Shown here: one piece after another, positions 29,405-38,631 of the stretch
Layout: every line of letters begins with the position of its first letter
How positions within the stretch are numbered: position 1 is the first letter of the stretch
Assembly (NCBI GenBank): GCA_001931905.2
Contig: MSJI02000499.1
Location: forward strand, 95,144-159,143
Length of the DNA: 64,000 nucleotides
DNA from: Cladosporium sp. IMV 00045
Taxonomy: Eukaryota > Ascomycota > Dothideomycetes > Cladosporiales > Cladosporiaceae
Reading direction: 5' to 3'
The notes under the pieces: generated by a model
Seen by the model: the letters and a program-made list of their open reading frames with translations, nothing else
What the model was told of the DNA's origin: nothing
The model's database searches: none
Made by a program: the position numbers and the translations under genes

Positions 29405-32072
29405 GGTTCGTGCTGCTCTTGGAAGTGAGGACGGTAAGTTGTTTCTACTCTTCTTTTTTCCTCTTTAAAAATGGGGGTCTGAAAGGGAGGGGGGCTGGGA
29501 GGGGATGGATGTGCTTTGCTGCCGAGCTCGGGATGGGCTTTATGAGGCTATGCGTTTGCACGTCGAATGCATAGCAGGGTTCTGGGGGGGACTGTTCTTG
29601 TGGGTGTGTGTGCATTGATCATGGATGACGGGAGGTCGGGGAATGATGAGAGAGGAGAATCGATGATGAGATGGGGCTTTCTCAAGGGCGGGGGGCTTTC
29701 GAGAGTTGACTGATGTTGTCGTCGTCGAGGCTCTTGTTATTGTTCGCGTTGCTTGGCTTCACATACTTCTTTGTGCTTGCACGCTCTATACCCATTCCGT
29801 GAGATCTTGGTATTTCAAATCATTGTTTTTATTCCAACTATTTCGCTCTCTTTTCATCTTTCTTCCCTAGATCGCGTGGTGTTTCTCAAGATCGTGTGAT
29901 TCCTGCCAACTTGATAGGCATGCTTCTTCCTCGTAGGAGTCTTGATATCGAGAGCACTACCGTTCATGTTGAAAGAGCACGTGGGCTCCCAATCGACTCT
30001 TTGATTCGTTACTTGCAAGATGCATGCGACTGGCATTGTTGGTTTGTCACTTTTCTGCATGGATGCCCGTTCGTGCCGTCTTGTTGGGAGTGATTGCTGC
30101 ATCTTCATTTTGTCCTGTCCGATGTCGCATGTAGTCCTTTGGCTGATTTTGGCAATGTGCGGCTCGTGGCTTCCCGTCCTGCGAAAGTTGTTCGATGCAT
30201 CATGTATGCGGTCGATATTGTGTTTCTTGGGAAAGTAATAATATCCGGATGAAAGCAAGTGGTTGAACCAATGAACCACACAACTGGGTAACCGACATTG
30301 CACAGCCAGGTACACTTTCCGCCAATCTAATTACCGGTATCGATTGACCATTGACTATTCTAGGCATGAGCCAAGTATTGTCATGCGACCTGCACTCTTC
30401 ACCGTTCGCACATGTCAAAAGTGTTGTTGACAACCTCCTCTCGTCATCTCACAACTGGGGGTCGGTGGCAAACAACCAGGCCATTGTCACGAGCTTCGAG
30501 GATCATCATCCATCATCATCGTCAAGGGACTCGGCTGTCATTCAGGATGCACGTTGTCGAGCTGCATGCAATATGAGACTGCATCATGCACACTGCAACC
30601 TGGCAACCGCAGACGCAGGTTTCCGAACATCCGCGGCCGCGTCTGTTGGTTCCTTTGTGCCATTTCCTCGCCTCCTCAGAGCTCACCTCCTCATTTTACT
30701 CCTCAACAAGAACTTTCTGGCGGCAGGTTCGTATATGTGTTATGCATTGGCCCTTGATAACGACATCTCGCGTCGGCCCATATTTGTACCGCGACAACAC
30801 ATGCTGCAGGGATGCTCATCCTATTCATTCTGTCTTCTGCTTCTTCTTCGCACACGTGCCAATGGTGCCACGGAGGCGCATGGCATGGCATGCTTGCCGT
30901 GCAGATCTAGAGGCCTTGCATCGTCCTGTCAGTCAAGTTCGAGCATTTCCAACAGACGTTTCTCATTCCAAGTCTGCCAACAACAATGGAGGAACCACAT
31001 AGTCTTCCAATGAGGTGGCTCGTATCGGCATCGAAGAAGGGTATCTTTCTATTGATAATAAGCCGATAGCAGCCGGGTGGCCAGCACAACAAGCGCACAT
31101 TCTTGCCATGATCAAGCTCAAGCGCTGCCGCTCTCCCCGCTAAGCACATGATGAATATTACATACATACTTATAGAACTAACTCTGCCTCGGTCACATGC
31201 CACCGCATACTCCGGCTGCAAGGACCCTATCAACAATTGAGCCGAAAATCCAGGGATCTCCATTTTGACAGCGCAAGATCGGCCATTACTCTCCAGGAGG
31301 GACAAGGATAATATTACCTAGTTTTCTTCAAAACCTAACCTCATGTGCAACCCTACTGGCTCACGCCCAATTGCTCTTTGATGTGTGTGGGTCCCCTCGT
31401 GCGCTGCGGTTGGGTTTTTCTTTCAGTCTTCCCCAGCTTCAACACCTCATCGTCCGAACCCTCGTTGACTAAAATTAAAAGTCCGCCCTGCGCCCTAGGG
31501 AGAAAGAAGGGTACAAGGGCGCGGATTGGATTAGAGTCATTCACTCCCAGAACTTCCGTTGCCGGCCCCAGCTTTTTCCTTGTCGAAGTTGTGTCATCCC
31601 TCCCACACTACTTTTGAACTACATCCATCCGTTACAACCACACCACTTCTACTCACTCCGACATTGCATTTTGTGTCTCACCAATCGAAAGGCAACAATC
31701 GCGTGGGATCGTTCGGAACGTCAAGGTATCCACAAAGGAGAAACATCTTGCAGCGACCGAATCAATTCTCTTTGTCTTTCTTCGTCGCATCTGCAACTGG
31801 GCTTCTTCCCTATAACCTCACACTATCTCCAACCTAAACAGGCAAGCCACCGTGGGATTTGCGCGTGGGATATTTCTCTACTTTTGCCTCGTAACCGACA
31901 AAAAGGCTTCCAAGTCACGACAACCAACCAATCAATTGAGAGCCTTGTTCGCTAGTCCTCGGCTCTCTCTCTATTCTAACACACTTCTCTCTCCCTCCCG
32001 TAAGGCTTAGCCCTTTGAGAGACTACTCTGGTGGATTCTGCATTATAGTCTATCGCCACCACCACCAACACC
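29405..32072. other. Long intergenic region upstream of ARO8-like gene (unit A)
   Basis: 2.7 kb between two + strand genes. Frames such as the 220-codon one at 30351-31013 are broken by out-of-frame indels in unit B, so they are unlikely to be coding. The final 400 bp before the ATG form a C/T-rich leader in which a 60-70 codon frame (about 31755-31955) stays open in both copies. Function unknown. Confidence 0.5.
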
Positions 32073-33872
32073 ATGGCTCCACCCGCCGCTATCGACGTTC
32101 TCCCCGAGTCCGACACCACGACTTTCACCCAGCCTGATCGCCTGACCATCCAGGGCGTGGCGAAACGAAGGGCTGCTGAGGGCAGGCTCGTTGCCGGCGT
32201 TGCTGCTATTGCCGATGTTGAGAGGTTCAAGGGCAGGTCGGTGCATGCGCATAAGCCTAAGGCGAAACGATGGAATCGTGAGTATTCTTGTTTTCTTTTT
32301 GAGAATTTGCTCATTTGGTCTTTTCAATTTGCACATTGGCTTGTTGATCGATCGATCGCATATTGATAGCCAAGGCCATTTTGTGCATTATTCTCTTTCG
32401 AGATTCGACTTGCTGATTGATTCTGCAATCTTACAGACCGCTTCAGTGTCGAGTCCAACACAAGGGGATCGAGCTCTTTGAAGGGCGCGGCGCAATACCT
32501 CAAGAACCCTGGCATGATTTCGCTAGGCGGAGGTCTGCCTTCGAGCGAGTACTTTCCCTTTGAAGAGCTGAAGGTCAAGGTACCCGAGCCTGGCTCTTTC
32601 GATAGCAAGTCTGAATATGCCATGCTTTCTGCCGGCAAGCACGATCTCAGAGACGGCACGTCCGACTTCGACATTGCCACTGCATTCAACTACGGTCAAG
32701 GCTTTGGTTCGGCTCAATTCTTGCGTTGGATCATCGAACACACCGAGATCATCCACTCGCCGCCCATCCAGGACTGGAGCTGCACCATGACTATTGGATC
32801 GACCAGCGCGATCGACATGAGCTTGAGAATGTTCTGCAAGCGTGGCGACTGGATCCTCAGTGAAGAATTCACATTCCCCACCGCCGTCGAGTCCGCCGCA
32901 CCCATGGGCGTCAAGGTGGCCGGTGTTGGCGTCGACGCTGGCGGTCTTCGCGCAGACGCTCTGGACAAGGTCCTCACCAACTGGGACGAGTCTGTTCGCG
33001 GCGGCCCCAAACCCTTCATCCTCTACACCGTCCCGACCGGTCAGAACCCCACCGGCTCCACGCAGTCCATCGAGAGGCGCAAGGAGGTCTACGCCGTCGC
33101 GCAGAAACACGACCTCATCATCCTCGAAGACGAGCCCTACTACTTCCTCCAAATGGACCCGTACACCGGCCTGAACTCTCCCGCCGCCACACCGCCCGCC
33201 TCCCACGCCGACTTCCTCCGCACCCTCGTCCCCAGCTACCTCTCCCTGGACACCGACGGGCGCGTGATGCGCTTCGACTCGTTCAGCAAGATCATCGCGC
33301 CCGGCTCGCGCGTCGGCTGGATCACGGCCTGCGAGCAGATCGTCAACCGGTACCGCCAGCACGCCGACGTCTCCACGCAATCCCCCTCGGGCATGTCGCA
33401 GCTCGTGCTCTTCAAGCTCCTCGACGAACACTGGGGCCACGCCGGCTACCTGGACTGGCTCCTGCACATCCGCGCCGAGTACACGGCGCGCCGCAACGTG
33501 CTCCTCGACGCCTGCGAGCTCTCCGTCCCCAAGTCCGTCGTCTCCTGGAGCCCGCCCGCCGCCGGCATGTTCCACTGGATGCGCATCGACTACTCCAAGC
33601 ACCCGGCCTACCCGGCCAAGGGCCGCGCGGAAATCGAGGACGAGATCTTCCACGCCATCGTCGCCCGCGGCACGCTGCTCATGCGCGGCTCGTGGTTCTG
33701 TCCTGAGGGCCAGAAGGATGGCGATGATATGTACTTCCGCGCGACGTATGCTGCCACGCCGCTGGGGGATATTAAGGAGGGCGTTAAGAGGTTTGGTCAG
33801 GCTATTGCGGATGTTTTCCAGTTGGGAGGGGAGGTCAATGGGCATGCCAATGGGACGAATGGACATGCTTGA
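32073..33872 (+). CDS. ARO8: Aromatic/2-aminoadipate aminotransferase, Aro8-like (unit A)
   Basis: Join(32073..32277, 32437..33872), 546 aa; start in a good context (CAACACCATGGCT). Fold-type I PLP enzyme of the Aro8/Kat2 group. Visible are PGMISLGGGLPSSEYFPFEE at the N-terminus, TIGSTSAIDMSLRMFCKRGD in the cofactor phosphate loop, EEFTFPTAVESAAPMGVKV, the substrate/PLP region YTVPTGQNPTGSTQS, LEDEPYYFLQM with the Asp that contacts the pyridine nitrogen, and DSFSKIIAPGSRVGW with the Schiff-base Lys at about 353. Aro8 transaminates phenylalanine, tyrosine, tryptophan and 2-aminoadipate with 2-oxoglutarate in amino-acid synthesis and breakdown. The first 70 residues extend beyond the core. The end GHANGTNGHA is a low-complexity tail. 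Exact substrate range is inferred. Confidence 0.9.
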
Positions 33873-35025
33873 TTTGTGGACGTTGTGCCGGAGGAGTATG
33901 TGACTTGAGTCTTACAGAGACTGGACAAGTCTCATCGTTGACGAGCTGAAGACGAAACGCAAGACATCCTTCGGTTCTCTGGTACCGTTCAGTGAGCATT
34001 TTCCATACTCAGCTCTTGCAACTCTCTACTCTTCAATTTTCTGGCGGCTTCGGACCAAGTTTTCGATTCGGCGCACGGAGATATTGCGCAAGGAAGAGGA
34101 GAGGCATTCCCACGAGGAAGGAGTAGCGAAGGCGTCTGTGCTTTGTCTTTTTCTGCTCGCTTTTGTTTCTGATCTCATTCTCCTTTTCGTCCATTTCGAG
34201 AGTGGCAGCGTTTTCGGACTTTTTGATAGATCTCGTCGTCGTTCTGTCTTTGAAAGTATGTACGTACGTCTTTGGATGCTTTCATCATTCTCGCTTCTTT
34301 CGTCAAATTATACCACATCGCATTTTATTCGATAGTTTTGCATGCCTTACTGGGCTCCGAGACAATCGCAGCCATGGCCGTAGATTGAAGCCTGTGTCTG
34401 GTCAGCGGTTGGTCCCTTCGTTTACGAATTTACCCGAATATTTGGAAGAGAAACTGCGAAACGGAAGTAGAAGCGGAATTGAAGTTGGTGAGATGTAGGG
34501 GTATTATTTTGCCCCAGGATTTCGTTTCGGTTTGATTTACTTTTTTTTTTGTCTCTGCTTTTAGGATGCATGCTATCGTTTCTTCCGGGGCAAATGGGCA
34601 GCCATGTCTCCTATCTTTTTGTCCTGAAATGCCGAAAGGAGGGAGAGCCCACATAGGAATGTAGGCTCCGGAAACCAGTGGCCCAAGAACTCCTAGCTGC
34701 CGATGTTCTTTCTCCGCGTTGCGGAAGCGCTTTTTTCCGACCGCGATCCATTGGGTGATAATCGCCTCTCTGCATGTCTCCTGCCTCTGTGCGCGGGCTT
34801 CTCCTCCTGGTATGCGCGTAGGAAAGGATAGTAAAAGAAAAGCGCATTAGAATCGTGGTGTGGTGTTCTTTCCACTTCCCTCCTGCATCCACTGGTGCCA
34901 TTCAATCTCAGCTCGATCATCCCCTTCACCTCTCGAGCCGCGATCGGATCCTGCACCATGCCAACCTCCCCAGTCACTGCACGTCGAAAGCCAGAATCTC
35001 ACAATAGAGACTTCAAGCCTCATAT
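33873..35025. other. Convergent 3' spacer ARO8 / SmG (unit A)
   Basis: 1.15 kb between converging genes, with T-rich tracts. Frames do not survive in unit B. No gene seen. Confidence 0.45.
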
Positions 35026-35360
35026 TTATCCCCTCTGTCCCCGTCCATCACTGTCAATGCGATCCAGCGCCTCGAGCATGACGACGGCGTTTCCGCGGAT
35101 GACGCACATGCCCAAGCGTACTTTCTCGTTGTTCGGCCTGCTCTCGGTGGCTTCGTCGAGGACGATGTTGAGGAAGACGTCGTAGCCGCGCAGCGTGCCC
35201 ATAACCTTGCGCGAGCCGTTCAGTTGCACTTCGACGCGCTTGTCGAGGTACTATTGGTTTTATTTTGTCAGCTTTGTCTGGTGGGAAAGGAAACCTGGAG
35301 GGTTATTTGGAGAGTGGAGTGTTTCTTTACCTTCTTGAGTTCGGGTTGGGCTTGCGGCAT
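35026..35360 (-). CDS. SMX2: Small nuclear ribonucleoprotein SmG (unit A)
   Basis: Two exons, complement(35026..35250, 35331..35360), 84 aa. The first exon codes only MPQAQPELKK; the intron 35251-35330 (GTAAAG, AATAG) joins it to YLDKRVEVQLNGSRKVMGTL. The Sm fold is complete: Sm1 up to RGYDVFLNIVLDEA, then Sm2 VRLGMCVIRGNAVVMLEALD. SmG is one of seven Sm proteins that ring the U-rich site of U1, U2, U4 and U5 snRNAs. MCVIRGNAVV with the RG dipeptide is the RNA-contact loop. A short GRGQRG tail follows. Length matches the family. The first exon of 30 nt is easily missed by gene finders. Confidence 0.93.
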
Positions 35361-35958
35361 TGTGGAGGTTTTGGTGTGGTTGTGCTTTTAGTTGTGGAAT
35401 ATGGAGCTTTTAGGCCTTCAATTAAAAGCAGTGGAGCTGTAGGACGTGTCTAGGAGGTGTTTGGCCTGGCAAAGGAAGAAGATGATGAGCTGTGAAGGTT
35501 GCGGTCGATTCGCGATGCTATGGCTCGCGCATTGCGCTTCACTTCAACGTCGCGGGCTGAGGTTGAGGCAGGTTAGCCGATATTGTCACGTGATTTGGTT
35601 TTTTCACTTCGTCGAGCAGTCGATGGATCCTTCAAGATTGTTGTGTCGTTCTATATGTCTGTTGGATTAAATTGACACGCATTAAACGAGCCAGATGCAG
35701 AGAGTCATCCAAGGTGGATCATAAACAGCTTCGAAGCGAAAAGAGCAGTACAGTTTCTGTTAATACTTTTTCAATTTTTGTCTTTATACATTGACGTGAG
35801 CGCATTTCTTGAAAGGCACAAAAACGTCTTTTCTCGGCGTCAATCGAGCCGTATATTTCCCACAACCCTCCCAAACCCCTAAGCGCCAGAGCTATGCATG
35901 TTCAATCAGAAAAATACGTCCTTGAACAACAACCCAATAAAAAAAGTACACCAAAGAT
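35361..35958. other. Spacer SmG / RPC40 (unit A)
   Basis: SmG promoter and RPC40 3' flank, both on the minus strand. A 55-codon purine-rich frame is not conserved in unit B. No gene seen. Confidence 0.45.
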
Positions 35959-37146
35959 CTACCGTCCTTCCTCAAGCGCGTCAAGATGTCTCTTGAACCT
36001 CTCCGCCTTGGCTTTGAGCAGTTTGACAGAGTCGAGGAACAGATCGTCGCTTCTGAACTGACCAGTACTCTCCACCGAGAAGATGAAGTGATCGCGGAAT
36101 CGGCCGAGTTTGACTTTGTTCTTGAACTCCTCGTGTCGCAAGCATTCTCTGCTGACGGTGTCTTTCATCGTGTCCTTGACAACAGCTTTGGTCTGGCCTG
36201 TCGCGGGGTCTTCCTCGAGCTCAATGACGCCACGCGGGAAACAACGGCGGAATTTCTTGGCGTCGTTTCCGAGAATTGGTTCCTTGATCTCAATACTGGG
36301 GAGTAGACGGTAGGATGCAGTGGCCACGGGAGAGAACTTGGCGTGGTCTGCGCCGATTCCTTTGACGCAGTGGCAGCGGATGTTGATCTTCTGTCCGGGC
36401 CTGAGCTTAGCGATCAAAATGTCCGGGTTGGTGGGCCTGATGCGGTTCTCGCCGGAGAACATCTGTGCTTGCTGGCCTTGGGGTTCGAAGACAAGGTCGC
36501 GGGCGTAGACATGCGAGTTGACATAGCGCTCTTCGGGGTCGTTGGAGCCGGCTTTGGCCAGAGCTTTGCCGTCGCGGCCGTCCTGCTCTTTGGTCGCCCA
36601 GCGACATTCAATGTTCATGCTCATGACGACGGTGTTGTAGTCGCTGGGGACGCTCTCGCTCTCGTCGTATCCCTCCTCTTCCCAAGCGGCTTGCGCGGCG
36701 TAGTCGTCGGCGGGTGGAGGCTTGCGGAACCAGCGCATCCATCGCAAGCCTTCTTCGCCGCCGGTCAAGGGAATGAGACCCAGTCTGTGCGCGAAGACTT
36801 CGTCCTGGATCAGAGAGGTGTTGCTGAAGATGAAGACATCCTCAATGGCGAGAGTGGGCACTTCGGCGATCAGAACGCGGCGGAAGGCGTTTGCGATGCT
36901 GGCGTCGACGCCGACTAGGGAAAAGGCTGAGTTGTAGGGTTGATTGGTGTGGAAGTTGACTTTGAGGTTCTCGCTGAAGCGCTCCAGACTCCATGAGTCG
37001 TCCTGCGCAGGGCCGTAGTGGCCAGGAATGTCGTTGGCGGCAGTGTTGGAAACGGTTTCTGCGTTGATGCCAATGATGCGGCGCTGTTCAAGCTGCTCGG
37101 CTGTGAGCGGCGCCCAGCTTCTTGAAGGTTCTGTCTTCGGGGCCAT
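35959..37146 (-). CDS. RPC40: RNA polymerase I and III subunit AC40/Rpc40 (unit A)
   Basis: Intronless, 395 aa from MAPKTEPSRSWAPLTAEQLE; the in-frame ATG 123 nt upstream is in poor context and its extension differs in unit B, so it is leader. The protein has the Rpb3/AC40 layout: an alpha-subunit dimerisation domain with ANAFRRVLIAEVPTLAIEDV and AHRLGLIPLTG, an insertion domain with RWATKEQDGRDG, FSGENRIRPTNPDILIAKLR, GQKINIRCHCVKGIGADHAK and SPVATASYRLLP, and a C-terminal helix LDSVKLLKAKAERFKRHL. AC40 pairs with AC19 and is shared by Pol I (rRNA) and Pol III (tRNA, 5S). Starts 381 bp from the complex I gene on the other strand. Confidence 0.94.
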   Translation of the reverse strand: MAPKTEPSRSWAPLTAEQLEQRRIIGINAETVSNTAANDIPGHYGPAQDDSWSLERFSENLKVNFHTNQPYNSAFSLVGVDASIANAFRRVLIAEVPTLAIEDVFIFSNTSLIQDEVFAHRLGLIPLTGGEEGLRWMRWFRKPPPADDYAAQAAWEEEGYDESESVPSDYNTVVMSMNIECRWATKEQDGRDGKALAKAGSNDPEERYVNSHVYARDLVFEPQGQQAQMFSGENRIRPTNPDILIAKLRPGQKINIRCHCVKGIGADHAKFSPVATASYRLLPSIEIKEPILGNDAKKFRRCFPRGVIELEEDPATGQTKAVVKDTMKDTVSRECLRHEEFKNKVKLGRFRDHFIFSVESTGQFRSDDLFLDSVKLLKAKAERFKRHLDALEEGR

Positions 37147-37526
37147 GGTATGTGGTGTCTTCGTCGAACTGATGTGCTTCCTGTGGTTCCTCCAGCCGCC
37201 AGTCCTTCCTCGTCTGAGGTGGTAGTAATAGTCCTTGAGAAGTAAAGTCCTCCGCGATGTGCATAGCAATGTCCAAAACTTTCACAGCTGCTTGTGTCGC
37301 AAAAAAACCTGGGGAAGCGCGGAATGGCCTTCCGCTCCGAGTCGCACAGTTTCGGCCAATCAGAAAGCGACATAATCGAACCGTCATCAAGAGCTTCACG
37401 ACTTCGTTCCCGAGTGCTGTGCGGCAAAAGACACCTCCTCCGCCTCGACCACCACCACCTCTCCACTCCACCCTCTTCTATCCTCACCCGGTTGCCGCCG
37501 CTGCAAGGCTCGATTCTACAGCAGTC
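37147..37526. promoter_or_regulatory. Divergent promoter RPC40 / complex I 49-kDa (unit A)
   Basis: 380 bp between two ATGs facing away from each other, kept as 420 bp in unit B (55841-56260). The half next to the complex I gene is nearly identical in both copies; the RPC40 half is more diverged. Confidence 0.5.
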
Positions 37527-37813
37527 ATGGCAGCCCCCTTCGCCCGCCTCGCCGCCAATGGGGCCAAGCGCGTGTGCCTCCGCCCTCAGTCTCGTTTGGC
37601 CACCCCGATGAGCCAGTACCGCGCCCTCTCCTCAACGCCCGCCAGACACTACGCTCAGCCCGTCGACAACCCCAATGCCACCCGCCTGGTCCCCGTCGAC
37701 CCCAACTTCGGCTCGCCCGTAGACCCCAACTCCATGGCCTTCAACAAGCCCAACGACAAGGCCGACACTCCCGAGGAGCGCAAGATCAGACACTACACAG
37801 TCAACTTCGGTCC
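37527..37813 (+). CDS. Complex I 49-kDa subunit, 5' fragment (unit A)
   Basis: ATG at 37527, 95 codons plus two bases, cut by the 20-N gap after HYTVNFGP. The N-terminus [20 protein letters not shown] is a typical mitochondrial presequence. Nucleotides 37521-37813 match 56255-56547 without a difference that I can find, while the leader just upstream already shows differences between units. The remaining three quarters, including the Q-site loops, are present only in the unit B copy. Either the rest lies on an unplaced contig or this is a real truncated copy. Confidence 0.9.
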
Positions 37814-37833
37814 NNNNNNNNNNNNNNNNNNNN
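37814..37833. other. Assembly gap (20 N) at the A/B junction
   Basis: 20 N exactly at the point where unit A ends and unit B begins. Left base is codon 96 of the complex I gene; right base is codon 206 of pyrophosphatase. Length equals that of the first gap, so it is a placeholder. Confidence 0.97.
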
Positions 37834-38176
37834 GGAAAGCCCGAGAACCAGTTCGCCTTCTCCGGCGAGTGCAAGAACAAGAAGTACGCCATGGACGTCG
37901 TCCGCGAGTGCGCCGAGGCTTGGGAGAAGCTCATCACCGGCAAGACCCCCAAGGGTGACATCAGCCTGTAAGTATTACTTGGAAGACTGCCGAAAGAAAA
38001 TCAACCTGGCGACAAGAGAACTGACATTCATGACCAGTGCCAACACTTCCGTCCCCCACAGCAACGACCGCGTCGACCCCGCCTCCCTCAACATCCCCAA
38101 GGGCGAGGAGAAGACCCCCGCCCCCATCGACCCCTCCATTGACAAGTGGTTCTACATCTCCGGTGCCTCTGCTTGA
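37834..38176 (+). CDS. IPP1: Inorganic pyrophosphatase, 3' fragment (unit B)
   Basis: Join(37834..37967, 38038..38176). It starts at [20 protein letters not shown] right after the gap and runs to the normal end WFYISGASA. The exon part and the first bases of the intron match 19240-19384 exactly; the intron then diverges. The catalytic NGDNDPLDV region and the start are absent. As written it has no start codon and is cut by the gap. Confidence 0.9.
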
Positions 38177-38631
38177 ATTTCCAAGCCATCTGCTGTGTTG
38201 TAGGCTCGTGAACGAGGCTACCGCAGTGGTATGATGGGAAATGGTATACACGGAAACAAGATGGTGGGAAAACTGTCATTTTGAACGGAACAGCATGCAG
38301 CATAGATAAAAGCTTGCCAATGAGATTGACGTGTCATAAGAATACTCTTGTCCTTGAAATGTGTTATTGTGATGTGCTCTGTCGTGTACGACAAAATCGA
38401 ATGTAGATGTGAACGTCAGGTTCAATGAGCCAATTAAGATCACGTGATGGCGCGAGTCCTGCGTAAACTGAACGCGCGACTTGATGTACCTCACCCAACT
38501 TCACATCCACGTCGACCACCAACTCCAGTTCTTGCCGAAAACGATCTGCCAAATCGCCAACCGGTGCACTTGTGCCCGCATGCGCAAACACAGAACCTAA
38601 CTTCTCAAATGCCACCACCCTGTAACCAAAA
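38177..38631. other. Spacer pyrophosphatase / RTC4 (unit B)
   Basis: Counterpart of 19579-20019. No gene seen. Confidence 0.45.

Larger units (their letters stand above)
19240..37813. repeat. Duplicated unit A (head-to-tail with unit B)
   Basis: 18,574 bp running from within the pyrophosphatase exon 2 (GGAAAGCCCGAG) to codon 96 of the complex I 49-kDa gene. Every gene, intron and spacer recurs in the same order and orientation at 37834-56547. The offset rises from 18,594 bp at the left edge to 18,734 bp at the right edge, so indels net about +140 bp in unit B. Identity is visibly lower in spacers (about 5-6 differences in a sampled 80-bp block) than in conserved exons. Confidence 0.97.

Noticed and set aside
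30351..31013. 220-codon + strand frame in the spacer before ARO8
   Set aside because: In unit B (48993-49376) the same region is broken by indels that are not multiples of three. No domain features.
32523..33866. 447-codon antisense frame over ARO8
   Set aside because: In unit B it is split by stops into several pieces, while the sense protein is unchanged. It is a by-product of C-ending codon bias.
36343..36918. 191-codon + strand frame inside RPC40
   Set aside because: Open in both units, but so is the antisense of any strongly biased gene; no features and it is fully covered by AC40 motifs.
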